A program made the position numbers and the translations under genes. DNA of 8,102 nt. Source: Verrucomicrobiota bacterium. Lineage in GTDB: Bacteria; Verrucomicrobiota; Verrucomicrobiia; Chthoniobacterales; UBA10450. This document shows positions 1-7,487 of this stretch, in pieces. Position 1 is the stretch's first letter; every line of letters begins with the position of its first letter. The notes under the pieces were generated by a model, which saw only the letters and a list, made by a program, of their open reading frames with translations, was not told where the DNA came from and did not search any database. Location of the stretch: the NCBI GenBank assembly GCA_003219945.1, contig QHQV01000300.1, positions 1-8,102 of the forward strand, written 5' to 3'.

Positions 1-324
1 CGCTGGATTGTGATGACGGCATTTCTCGCGCTCGCCGGGCTGGCTTACGTGTATTTGACGCTCCAACTGTATCACCTCGGCGAGCGTAGAAAGGCAGTGG
101 AGAACGAGCTCGCGTCGTTGCGCACTGAAAACGATGTCGCCGCCGGACAGATCGCGGCGCTCACCTCGCGCACGGCTTTGCAACGTCGTTTGAAAGAAGG
201 CTATCTGAAAATGATTCCCGTTTCGGAGACAAAGATCGTGCGGCTCACAATCCCGGCGCGATCGACTGACGAAGAGGCGATTCAACCCGTCGTGAACCCT
301 TTGGCGCAACATGAATCCAAGTAG
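1..324 (+). CDS. ftsL: FtsL-like septal membrane protein (5' end outside window)
   Basis: A small bitopic membrane protein, probably the FtsL-type partner of the septal transpeptidase. The reading frame is open from base 1 (codons for R-W-I precede the first possible start, a GTG at 10). A start at that GTG would begin inside the hydrophobic segment, so the true start is probably upstream. Numbering from the GTG, a transmembrane stretch spans about residues 1-21. It is followed by a Leu/Ala-spaced, charged stretch at about 22-62 that looks like a coiled coil, then a short tail ending at the TAG at 322-324. This TM plus coiled-coil layout and the place directly before the ftsI-type gene are what define FtsL; sequence conservation in the family is poor. 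The last 14 nt overlap the next gene, implying co-translation. It could also be annotated as a hypothetical or septum-formation-initiator-like protein; the role rests mainly on synteny. Confidence 0.72.
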   Translation, partial: RWIVMTAFLALAGLAYVYLTLQLYHLGERRKAVENELASLRTENDVAAGQIAALTSRTALQRRLKEGYLKMIPVSETKIVRLTIPARSTDEEAIQPVVNPLAQHESK

Positions 325-2125
325 CCGAACTCGTTGCGCTCTGGTGTGTGCTGCTTTTATCGGCCTGTTCAGCATTTTTTCGTTTCGATTGATTTATCTA
401 CAGGCAATCAAGCACGACGAATACGCCGGTCTCGCTGCGGAAAAACACGTTTACAAGCAGCTGATTCACGCCGAACGCGGCATGATCCTGGACGCCAACA
501 ATGAAGTTCTCGCGCACAACATTCCTGTGGAAACCCTCGTGGCCGACGCGACACATCTTACCGATCTTCAAGCAACCGTTGATCTCCTGAATGCCGAGCT
601 GGAGGTCCCCTCCCAAGAACTTGCCGAAAAATTAAACAGCGGTCGCCGCTACATCGTCCTCAAACGCGAGGTAACCGCGGCGCGAGCAAATGCGTTGTGT
701 GAAAAACTCCGTGCCGGCAATTTGCGCGGAATCTATCTCGAGCACGACGCCACGCGCATCTACCCCAACGGCTCAATGCTTTGCCACGTCATTGGGTTTA
801 CGGATTTTGATCACCGCGGCATCCAGGGCGTTGAAGCCTCGATGGAAGAATACCTCCACGGGCAGGACGGCTACCGTTTCATCGAGCACAACCGCGCCGG
901 CCAGGAGATCGTGCCTTATCGGGGGCAGGAGCGCGCGCCACGTGACGGTTACCAAGTGCATCTAACCGTCGATCTCGGTCTGCAAAGCATTGTCGAAGAG
1001 GAAATCGACGCCGCGATGAAAGAATATTCTCCACAAAAAGCGACGATCATTCTGATGCGGCCGCAGACAGGCGAAATCCTCGCGATCGCCAACCGCCCGA
1101 ATTTTGATTTAAACCTCCGCTCCGAGGCTAAGCCCGAACAAATGAAGAACCGGGCCATCATCGACATGATGGAACCGGGTTCCACTTTCAAGATCGTCGC
1201 TGCTGCCTCTGCTCTCAACGAACGCAAGTTGCGTCTGGATTCGCAGCTTTTTTGTGAGAACGGCCTCTGGAACTATGGTGGCTCCGCTCTACACGATCAC
1301 CGCGCGTTCGGCTATCTGAGCGTCCGCGACATTCTGATTAAATCGAGCAACATCGGGGCAGCGAAACTTGCTCTGAGCATCGGCGACCAAAAATTTTACG
1401 AATACATCCGCCGGTTTGGATTTGGCGAGCGCACCGGAATTGAACTGCCGGGTGAGATCAATGGCGTGATTCGGCCGCCGCAAACGTGGAGCAAAATTTC
1501 CATTACGCGCATTCCGATGGGGCACGAAGTCGGCGTCACGCCATTGCAGATGACATCGGCAATGGCAACGATCGCGAACGCAGGTAAACTGGTGACCCCG
1601 CGTATCATAAAATCTGTCACGGCATCGGACGGCAAAATAATCAGCTCAGAGTCGCCAGTGGTACTCCGCCAGGTCATCTCTGCTGAAACTGCCAGACACA
1701 TTGGTGATGCATTGCGCGGAGTCGTGAGCGACAAGGGAACCGCCGCCGCTGCAGCTGTGCCCGGGTTTACGATTGCTGGTAAAACCGGAACCGCGCAAAA
1801 GGTCAATCCGCACGGCGGATACGACCACGGAAAGTACGTCGTTTCGTTTGTCGGGTATCTGCCCGCCGATCACCCTGAGTTTGTGGGGCTGGTCGTGCTG
1901 GACGATGCGCATACAAGCAAACCTGAATTGAATTACGGCGGGCTTGTTGCTGGGCCGATTTTTTCCCGCGTTGCCGAGAAGGCCGCGCGCTATCTTGACC
2001 TTGAGCCGCATGAGGAGATTCGCAAAGCGATTCCCATTCAGCGAGTCGAAAAACCAAAGCCGGCAGAGCGACTTCGCAAGGTGCCGGCGGAACGAATCGC
2101 CTTAACCGATGGTTCGCGACGTTGA
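311..2125 (+). CDS. ftsI: Class B penicillin-binding protein, septal transpeptidase (FtsI/PBP3 type)
   Basis: A D,D-transpeptidase that cross-links peptidoglycan stems, presumably at the division septum. It has 604 residues, normal for the family. An N-terminal membrane anchor lies at about 9-30, followed by the class B dimerisation/pedestal region, which starts with the R-G-x-I-x-D-type motif RGMILD at 56-61. The catalytic domain occupies about 240-560 and has all three signatures: SxxK at 291-294 (Ser291 is the acylated nucleophile), SxN as SSN at 345-347, and KTGT at 491-494. No PASTA domain follows; instead a basic, Pro-rich tail of about 35 residues (570-604) ends the protein. The ATG at 311 overlaps the ftsL-like gene by 14 nt and has no obvious Shine-Dalgarno sequence, consistent with coupling. 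Position in the dcw cluster favours FtsI over the elongation enzyme PBP2 (MrdA) or a spore SpoVD-like paralogue; the sequence alone would not settle that. Confidence 0.93.
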   Translation: MNPSSRTRCALVCAAFIGLFSIFSFRLIYLQAIKHDEYAGLAAEKHVYKQLIHAERGMILDANNEVLAHNIPVETLVADATHLTDLQATVDLLNAELEVPSQELAEKLNSGRRYIVLKREVTAARANALCEKLRAGNLRGIYLEHDATRIYPNGSMLCHVIGFTDFDHRGIQGVEASMEEYLHGQDGYRFIEHNRAGQEIVPYRGQERAPRDGYQVHLTVDLGLQSIVEEEIDAAMKEYSPQKATIILMRPQTGEILAIANRPNFDLNLRSEAKPEQMKNRAIIDMMEPGSTFKIVAAASALNERKLRLDSQLFCENGLWNYGGSALHDHRAFGYLSVRDILIKSSNIGAAKLALSIGDQKFYEYIRRFGFGERTGIELPGEINGVIRPPQTWSKISITRIPMGHEVGVTPLQMTSAMATIANAGKLVTPRIIKSVTASDGKIISSESPVVLRQVISAETARHIGDALRGVVSDKGTAAAAAVPGFTIAGKTGTAQKVNPHGGYDHGKYVVSFVGYLPADHPEFVGLVVLDDAHTSKPELNYGGLVAGPIFSRVAEKAARYLDLEPHEEIRKAIPIQRVEKPKPAERLRKVPAERIALTDGSRR

Positions 2126-2136
2126 GCGCCTCGCGC

Positions 2137-2157
2137 CGGTTCGCCGTAGCGAATCCG
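2137..2157 (+). other. Stem-loop 1 in the ftsI-murE gap
   Basis: The sequence can fold into an 8-bp stem: CGG pairs with CCG (2137-2139 with 2155-2157) and TTCGC pairs with GCGAA (2140-2144 with 2149-2153). The loop is CGTA and one T at 2154 bulges out. No T-run follows, so it is unlikely to be an intrinsic terminator, and one here would cut murE off from the operon. It sits immediately before a second hairpin. It may be part of a dispersed intergenic palindromic repeat or an mRNA structure. The fold is read by eye; no function is shown. Confidence 0.5.
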
Positions 2158-2172
2158 TCTCCCGTCGGAGAT
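2157..2172 (+). promoter_or_regulatory. Stem-loop 2, enclosing the only GGAG-type ribosome-binding candidate for murE
   Basis: A perfect 5-bp stem, TCTCC at 2158-2162 with GGAGA at 2167-2171 and loop CGTC, can be extended by a G-U pair at 2157/2172. The 3' arm contains GGAG (2167-2170), the best Shine-Dalgarno match upstream of the murE ATG at 2184. The 13-nt spacing is longer than usual, so the site may be weak or not used. If it is used, folding would hide it, and ribosomes finishing the upstream gene about 40 nt earlier could affect access. The pairing is visible; the regulatory role is inference. Confidence 0.4.
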
Positions 2173-2183
2173 GTTAAAGCCTC

Positions 2184-3662
2184 ATGCAGCTCAAGACCCT
2201 TCTCTCTGCGACTCCAGTTCGCCAAGTCTTCGGGTCAGTTGATCGCCCGGTGGAAAACATCGCGTATGACTCGCGGCGAGTGCAAAGGCACACCATGTTC
2301 GTGGCCTTGCGGGGTGAGAAGACCGATGGGCACCAATTCATCGGTCACGCCATCGACAAAGGGGCGTCGGTGATCGTCGCTGAACGGGAACACAAAGATC
2401 CGCGCGTCACTTGTCTGGTTGTTGAAAACACCCGTGCCGCGCTCGCGGATTTTTCAGCAAGTTTTTACGGGCACCCGGCACGCAAATTAAAACTCGCCGC
2501 GGTCACAGGCACAAATGGTAAGACAACGACGACATTTCTCATCAAACACATCTGCGAAAACGCTGGGTTGCGCTGCGGATTGATCGGAACCGTTCGTCAC
2601 GAGATCGGCGAGAGAATTTTGCCGGCCATTCGCACCACACCTGAATCGCTCGATTTACAAGAGCTACTGGCGCAGATCGCCAATGCAGGTTGCAAAGCGG
2701 CGGCGATGGAAGTCTCTTCGCACGCGCTGGCGCAGGAGCGCACACGCGGGATCGAATGGAACGTCGCCGTCTTCACAAATCTGACTCAGGACCATCTCGA
2801 TTTTCACGGGACAATGGAAAACTACTTTGAAGCCAAGGCCAAGCTCTTCACTGGACTCGCCGGCCAAAAACAAAAGACCAAACCCGTGGCGATTGTGAAC
2901 GTCGACGACCGTTACGGTCGACAGTTGCTCGACAAGCTGGATAAACGCGTGGCCGCTGTTAGCTATGGGATGGGGTTGCGCGCGAATTTTCGCGGTTCAA
3001 ACTATCGCCCCGAATTCACCGGCACATCGTACCAACTTGATGCGCGCGGTAAGAGTTACCTCGTTCGTCTTCCATTGATTGGCCGCTTCAACGTCACCAA
3101 TTCTATCGCAGCGCTCGCTGCCGCGGAAGTGTTGGGAATTAACTTGCGAACCGCGGTGCTCAGTCTTGGGAAAGCGCCCCAAGTTCCGGGACGCCTGGAA
3201 CTGGTTCCTGCCAAACGACAATTTCAAGTCTTCGTGGATTACGCACACACTCCCGACGCGCTCGGCAACGTTCTCAAGACTCTGCGCGAACTCCAGCCGC
3301 ATAGGTTGATCACAGTTTTTGGTTGTGGCGGCGATCGCGACCGGCAAAAGCGACCCTTAATGGCCGAGATGGCGGACCGCCTCGCCGATTACTCCATCAT
3401 CACTTCTGATAATCCTCGCAAGGAAGACCCGAGAGCGATTATTGCCGAAACCGAAAAAGGCTTTCGATCGAATCGCTACGAAAAAATTGTCGATCGCACC
3501 GAGGCGATTAATCGCGCCGTTGCACTCGCCCATCCACGCGACATTGTGTTGGTCGCGGGCAAAGGGCACGAAAATTATCAGGAATTCGCAGATTACACCA
3601 TCCCCTTCGACGACATGCAGGTCGCACGTCGCGCGATTGAAGATCATCCCGTCGAGCTTTAG
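2184..3662 (+). CDS. murE: UDP-MurNAc-L-Ala-D-Glu:meso-diaminopimelate ligase (MurE)
   Basis: A cytoplasmic ATP-dependent ligase that adds the third stem-peptide residue to UDP-MurNAc-L-Ala-D-Glu. It has 492 residues, the family norm. The N-terminal UDP-binding domain (about 1-100) carries the DSR motif at 29-31 and the FVALRG segment at 39-44. The central ATPase domain has the P-loop GTNGKTTT at 109-116, SSHAL at 178-182, and EAKAKLF at 216-222, where Lys218 is the expected carbamylated lysine. The C-terminal domain has DYAHTPDAL at 352-360 and DNPR at 409-412. DNPR is the signature that binds the free end of meso-DAP, so the product is predicted to be DAP-type rather than Lys-type. An in-frame TAA at 2175-2177 rules out an earlier start. 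This is the only gene here separated from its upstream neighbour by more than a few bases (58 nt), and that gap is structured. It ends 2 nt before murF. Confidence 0.97.
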   Translation: MQLKTLLSATPVRQVFGSVDRPVENIAYDSRRVQRHTMFVALRGEKTDGHQFIGHAIDKGASVIVAEREHKDPRVTCLVVENTRAALADFSASFYGHPARKLKLAAVTGTNGKTTTTFLIKHICENAGLRCGLIGTVRHEIGERILPAIRTTPESLDLQELLAQIANAGCKAAAMEVSSHALAQERTRGIEWNVAVFTNLTQDHLDFHGTMENYFEAKAKLFTGLAGQKQKTKPVAIVNVDDRYGRQLLDKLDKRVAAVSYGMGLRANFRGSNYRPEFTGTSYQLDARGKSYLVRLPLIGRFNVTNSIAALAAAEVLGINLRTAVLSLGKAPQVPGRLELVPAKRQFQVFVDYAHTPDALGNVLKTLRELQPHRLITVFGCGGDRDRQKRPLMAEMADRLADYSIITSDNPRKEDPRAIIAETEKGFRSNRYEKIVDRTEAINRAVALAHPRDIVLVAGKGHENYQEFADYTIPFDDMQVARRAIEDHPVEL

Positions 3663-3664
3663 TT

Positions 3665-5059
3665 ATGAATCCGCTCACGCTTTCTCAAATCGCACAGCTC
3701 GCCGCAGCGTCGCTTTCATCCGGTGAAGGGACTGTCGTAATCAACAAGGTCAGCACCGATTCCCGCACGATTAAACCGGGTGAATTGTTTGTTGCATTGC
3801 GCGGCGAAAATTTTGAAGGCCACGATTTTGTCGAAGCCGCCGCAAAAGCTGCCGCTACAGGCGCGCTCGTTGATCTTAACTGGACGGGCAGTGTTCCGAA
3901 CAATTTTGTACTCCTCCGGGCAACCGACACGCTCCAGGCCTATCAGACGCTGGCAGCCAATTACCGGAGGTCGCTCGCGCTGAAAGTCCTCGCGATCACC
4001 GGAAGCAATGGCAAGACGAGCACAAAAGACTTCGCTGCGGCGGTGCTCGGGCGAAGATTTCGGGTCACCAAAACCGAAGCGAATTTCAATAATCACGTCG
4101 GTTTGCCGCGCACAATTCTGGAAGCCACTTCCGAGGATGAAGTTGCCGTCTGGGAGATCGGGATGAATCATCCCGGCGAAATCGCAGCGCTCTCGAAGAT
4201 CGCCGCGCCCGATGCGGCGATCATCACGAACATCGGTGTGGCACACATCGAATTCATGGGCTCACGGGAAGCAATAGCCATCGAAAAAGGAGCATTGGCC
4301 GAAGCAGTCGAGCCACAAGGAACAGTGATTCTAAATGCCGATGATCCGTTCAGTAAAGGAATCGCTGCGCGCACCTGCGCGAGAGTTGTATTCGCGGGAA
4401 CAACAGACGGAGCCCTGCGGACGATTGAAATTCGGCAGAGCGCCGACGGGTCGGAGTTCACAATTGTCGAAGGCGCGCATCGTTGCCGCGCGCAACTTCC
4501 CGTTGCGGGTTCGCACATGGTGCAGAATGCATTGCTGGCCGTCGCCGCTGGGCGGGCGTTTGGATTATCTCTTGAGGAATGTGCGGCGGGGCTGGCCGCG
4601 GCGCCGCTCACGAAAGCGCGCTTGCAAATCAAGGAAATCGGCGGCTTGCAATTTTTAGACGACAGCTACAATGCCAACCCCGACTCGATGAAAGCGGCGT
4701 TGCGTACGCTGGTCGAACTCGATGCCGAGGGAAAGCGCATCGCGGTGCTCGGCGAGATGCGGGAATTGGGTGCCGAATCGCAGCGCGGACACCGAGAGGT
4801 CGGCGAGACCGCAGCTACGCTCGGAGTGAATCAACTGATCACGATTGGCGACGCGGCGGAACTGATCGCGGAAGGCGCGCGCACCGCCGGCTTGAACAAA
4901 GTTTCGTCCGCGGGATCGACCCGCGAAGCTGCAAGGTTGTTAGGCGAAATTGCCGAGCCGGGGGATCTCGTTCTGATCAAAGGCAGTCGCGCCGCGCGCA
5001 CCGAGGAAGTAATCGAGCAATTCGGTAGTCAAAATTCGGCATTCGTGATTTCGCCATGA
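3665..5059 (+). CDS. murF: UDP-MurNAc-tripeptide:D-alanyl-D-alanine ligase (MurF)
   Basis: A cytoplasmic ATP-dependent ligase that adds D-Ala-D-Ala to the UDP-MurNAc tripeptide, finishing the soluble precursor. The 464 residues match the family. The N-terminal domain has TDSR at 31-34 and LFVALRGENFEGHDF at 41-55, the usual MurF nucleotide-precursor region. The ATPase core has the P-loop GSNGKTST at 113-120, the MurF-typical NFNNHVGLP at 140-148, EIGMNHPGEI at 164-173 and NIGVAHIE at 189-196. The C-terminal domain has DDSYNANP at 332-339, LGEMRELG at 362-369 and KGSRA at 439-443. The ATG at 3665 comes 2 nt after the murE stop, with at most a weak GAG upstream, so ribosomes probably pass directly from murE. 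The stop overlaps the mraY start. Nothing looks truncated or unusual. Confidence 0.97.
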   Translation: MNPLTLSQIAQLAAASLSSGEGTVVINKVSTDSRTIKPGELFVALRGENFEGHDFVEAAAKAAATGALVDLNWTGSVPNNFVLLRATDTLQAYQTLAANYRRSLALKVLAITGSNGKTSTKDFAAAVLGRRFRVTKTEANFNNHVGLPRTILEATSEDEVAVWEIGMNHPGEIAALSKIAAPDAAIITNIGVAHIEFMGSREAIAIEKGALAEAVEPQGTVILNADDPFSKGIAARTCARVVFAGTTDGALRTIEIRQSADGSEFTIVEGAHRCRAQLPVAGSHMVQNALLAVAAGRAFGLSLEECAAGLAAAPLTKARLQIKEIGGLQFLDDSYNANPDSMKAALRTLVELDAEGKRIAVLGEMRELGAESQRGHREVGETAATLGVNQLITIGDAAELIAEGARTAGLNKVSSAGSTREAARLLGEIAEPGDLVLIKGSRAARTEEVIEQFGSQNSAFVISP

Positions 5060-6156
5060 TGTACTACCTCCATCACCTGAGTGGACAGTTCATCGGCTTC
5101 AACGTTTTTCTTTACGTCACTTTCAGGGCCATTGCTGCGGCGGTCACTGGATTTTTGACCACCCTGATTTTTGGAAATTTCATCATCGAAAAGCTGCGAG
5201 CACTGAAAGTCGAACAACCGATTCGAGGAGCGGCGGAAGTCCACCGCCTCGCCGAACTGCAAGGCGTGAAGCAAGGCACACCGACGATGGGCGGCGTGCT
5301 GGTGATTGGCGCCGTAGTTGTTTCGAGCATCCTTTGGGCGCGTCTCGACAATAAGTTCGTCTGGCTCGCGTTGTTCAGCATGGTTTACCTGGGCGGGCTC
5401 GGGTTCGCCGACGATTATCTGAAAGTCACGAAGAAGAAATCCGAAGGGATTCACGGCCGGATTAAACTCCTGTTCCAAATTATTCTCGCGGCAATTATCA
5501 CTGGCCTGTTTCTCACCGATCCATTGCTGGAAGTGCAGGCTCGCACGCTCTACCTGCCTTTCATCAAAACCCCGGTGATTGCGAACATGAGTTGGTTCAC
5601 CTTCGTATTTTTTGTGGTGGTTATCGTCGGCACATCGAATGCAGTGAATCTCACTGACGGGCTGGACGGTTTGGCGACCGGTTGCACCATCACCGTGGCA
5701 TTTGCGTATGCGTTGCTCTGTTACGCGGCCGGCAATTTTCGCGTGGCGGAATACTTGCAGGTTCCCTTTTATCCGTTCGCGGGCGAACTGACCATTGTCT
5801 GCTCGGCGCTTATCGGCGCGGGGCTGGGCTTTCTCTGGTTCAACTGTTATCCGGCCAAGGTTTTCATGGGCGACACCGGATCGCTGGCCATCGGCGGCAT
5901 CCTCGGCGTTGTCGCGATCTGTTGTAAACAGGAGCTGCTACTGGTCGTAGTGGGTGGCGTTTTCGTGATCGAAGCCGTCTCAGTGATTTTACAGGTGCTG
6001 AGCTTCAAACTCACGGGCAAGCGGTTTTTCGTCATGTCTCCGCTTCACCATCATTTCGAGTTAACGGGCTGGAAAGAAACCACAGTGATTGTTCGCTTCT
6101 GGATTCTTTCGATCATCTTCGCCTTGCTCGGACTGGCAACCCTGAAACTGCGATGA
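5056..6156 (+). CDS. mraY: Phospho-N-acetylmuramoyl-pentapeptide transferase (MraY)
   Basis: An inner-membrane enzyme that transfers phospho-MurNAc-pentapeptide from UDP to undecaprenyl phosphate, making lipid I. The 366 residues match the family, and about ten hydrophobic segments can be traced (roughly 20-43, 78-95, 101-118, 138-154, 178-193, 208-225, 242-261, 274-289, 293-316 and 345-363). Cytoplasmic active-site motifs are intact: GTPTMGG at 74-80, FADDYLK at 117-123 with the Asp pair 119-120, NAVNLTDGLDGLA at 195-207, FMGDTGSLA at 270-278 with Asp273, and HHHFE at 331-335. The start ATG at 5056 makes an ATGA overlap with the murF stop; a second ATG at 5059 is equally possible and changes only one residue. 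No Shine-Dalgarno sequence is evident, so translation is probably by re-initiation. The end overlaps murD in the same way. Confidence 0.97.
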   Translation: MMYYLHHLSGQFIGFNVFLYVTFRAIAAAVTGFLTTLIFGNFIIEKLRALKVEQPIRGAAEVHRLAELQGVKQGTPTMGGVLVIGAVVVSSILWARLDNKFVWLALFSMVYLGGLGFADDYLKVTKKKSEGIHGRIKLLFQIILAAIITGLFLTDPLLEVQARTLYLPFIKTPVIANMSWFTFVFFVVVIVGTSNAVNLTDGLDGLATGCTITVAFAYALLCYAAGNFRVAEYLQVPFYPFAGELTIVCSALIGAGLGFLWFNCYPAKVFMGDTGSLAIGGILGVVAICCKQELLLVVVGGVFVIEAVSVILQVLSFKLTGKRFFVMSPLHHHFELTGWKETTVIVRFWILSIIFALLGLATLKLR

Positions 6157-7487
6157 ACAACGGACGCTACAAAAATCAAAACGTAGCCGTGCTTGGAGCA
6201 GGGCTGAGCGGGAGCGCCGCGGCCTTGCTGCTCGCCTCCCAGGGCGCACAAGTGACGGTACTCGACAGCGCCGGCGAAAGTGATTTGCTGAAATCCACGT
6301 TGGACAATCTGCGGGCACACGGCGTGCGGGTGGTTTGTGGGTCTGCGGCGAACAGCAACTCATCTGTGTACGACTGGATGGTTCTAAGCCCGGGCATCGA
6401 TCCGGTTTCTTCGTTGGCGCGCAATTTTTCTTCGCGCGGAATTGATACAATCAGTGAGCTCGAGCTGGGTTGGTGCTCCTGCGAAATGCCGGTCATCGCG
6501 GTAACAGGCACCAACGGCAAAACCACGACGACCGAGCTCCTCGCTCAAATGCTCAATGCTTGCAGTCAACGAACGATCGCTTGCGGCAACATCGGCAAAC
6601 CCCTTTCAGAGGTCGCGCGGGAAAAGCAGCCGTTGGACGTGCTGACGGTTGAAGTGAGCTCGTTCCAATTGGAAGCGATCCGCACATTTCGTCCGTCGAT
6701 AAGCATCTGGCTCAATTTTGCCCCCGACCATCTGGATCGTTATCGCTCCGTCGCTGACTATCGCGCGGCTAAGCTGCGCATCTTCGAAAATCAAACTGAG
6801 CACGATGTCGCCGTTGTCAACGCCGCGGAAGTGCTTCCGACAATTCGCCCATGCCGCATCACTTTCAGCGCTTATTCCAATCGCGCCGATTTCCGGCTGT
6901 CTGACGGCGCAATCGTTTATGAAAACCAGCCGGTCTTGCGTCTGGCTGATACGAAGCTGCGTGGGCTACATAACATCGAGAACCTGATGGCGTCGCTTGC
7001 TGTCGGCGTCGCCCGCGGATTGCCGTTCGCGCAGATGGTGGCGGCGATTCGCGATTACGAGCCGCGCCCGCACCGATGCGAATTTGTGCGCGCACTCGAT
7101 GGTGTCGAATACGTCAACGATTCCAAGGCAACCAATCTGGACGCAGTCGAGAAAGCATTGGCCGCACAGACTAAACCGGTGGTGCTCATCGCCGGCGGCA
7201 AAGACAAAGGATTCACGTTCGATCCGTTGCGTTCGCTGGTGAAAGACAAAGTCAAATCAGCAGTGCTAATCGGCGAGATGGCCGAGAGCATCAGGCGCTC
7301 ATGGGACGGCGCGGTCACATCCGAAATCGTGGCTTCACTCGCCGGCGCAGTCGAGCGCGCGCGCAGTCTCGCCAGTGCGGGGGACGTTGTCCTGTTCTCT
7401 CCGGGCACATCATCGTTCGACATGTTCAAAAGCTACGCCGATCGCGGCGACCAATTTCGCAAACTGGTCCAAACGCTCCCGCAATGA
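6153..7487 (+). CDS. murD: UDP-MurNAc-L-alanine:D-glutamate ligase (MurD)
   Basis: A cytoplasmic ATP-dependent ligase that adds D-glutamate to UDP-MurNAc-L-Ala. The 444 residues are typical. The N-terminal Rossmann-like UDP-binding domain has GAGLSG at 15-20 and SPGI at 79-82. The ATPase domain has the P-loop GTNGKTTT at 119-126, GNIGKP at 145-150, EVSSFQLE at 167-174, NFAPDHLDRY at 188-197 and YRAAKLRIF at 203-211, with Lys207 as the expected carbamylated lysine. The linker and C-terminal domain have HNIENLMA at 273-280, NDSKATN at 322-328, GGKDKG at 348-353 and SPGTSSFDMF at 416-425. MurD is told from MurE and MurF by the NDSKATN and GGKDKG motifs and by a Rossmann-like first domain. The ATG overlaps the mraY stop by 4 nt, and its own stop overlaps the next ATG, so the gene is coupled on both sides. 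Confidence 0.97.
   Translation: MNNGRYKNQNVAVLGAGLSGSAAALLLASQGAQVTVLDSAGESDLLKSTLDNLRAHGVRVVCGSAANSNSSVYDWMVLSPGIDPVSSLARNFSSRGIDTISELELGWCSCEMPVIAVTGTNGKTTTTELLAQMLNACSQRTIACGNIGKPLSEVAREKQPLDVLTVEVSSFQLEAIRTFRPSISIWLNFAPDHLDRYRSVADYRAAKLRIFENQTEHDVAVVNAAEVLPTIRPCRITFSAYSNRADFRLSDGAIVYENQPVLRLADTKLRGLHNIENLMASLAVGVARGLPFAQMVAAIRDYEPRPHRCEFVRALDGVEYVNDSKATNLDAVEKALAAQTKPVVLIAGGKDKGFTFDPLRSLVKDKVKSAVLIGEMAESIRRSWDGAVTSEIVASLAGAVERARSLASAGDVVLFSPGTSSFDMFKSYADRGDQFRKLVQTLPQ

Larger units (their letters stand above)
2128..2183. repeat. Possible palindromic repeat element bracketed by 5-bp direct repeats
   Basis: The 46 bp that hold the two hairpins (2133-2178) are bracketed by identical GCCTC pentamers at 2128-2132 and 2179-2183. 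This is the only real gap between genes in a cluster where every other junction overlaps or has 2 nt between the genes. Two adjacent small palindromes between short direct repeats are the shape of REP-type or MITE-like intergenic elements. A 5-bp match can arise by chance, and no second copy exists in this window, so this stays a hypothesis. Confidence 0.25.

Noticed and set aside
2137..2172. Intrinsic terminator between ftsI and murE
   Set aside because: The hairpins have short stems and no following T-run, and termination here would disconnect essential murE-murD genes with no visible promoter downstream.
1396..2225. Long antisense open frames opposite the transpeptidase 3' half and the gap
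   Set aside because: They mirror the coding frame on the other strand; no start context, domain or plausible composition supports them.
2122..2373. 83-codon frame on the + strand spanning the gap and the murE 5' end
   Set aside because: It overlaps murE out of frame, its Ser/Arg-rich product shows no domain, and it is better explained by the structured spacer plus a murE shadow.
3716..4246. 176-codon antisense open frame across murF
   Set aside because: It lies wholly opposite a confidently identified gene, has no recognisable domain, and is an expected shadow at this base composition.
4579..5028. 149-codon + strand frame inside murF
   Set aside because: Very Arg/Gly-rich out-of-frame translation of murF; no independent evidence.
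7301..7483. In-frame upstream extension of the LysM gene into murD
   Set aside because: It would overlap murD by more than 180 nt, is Arg-rich as expected for an out-of-frame reading of a GC-rich gene, and ATG 7484 gives the same ATGA overlap as the neighbouring junctions.
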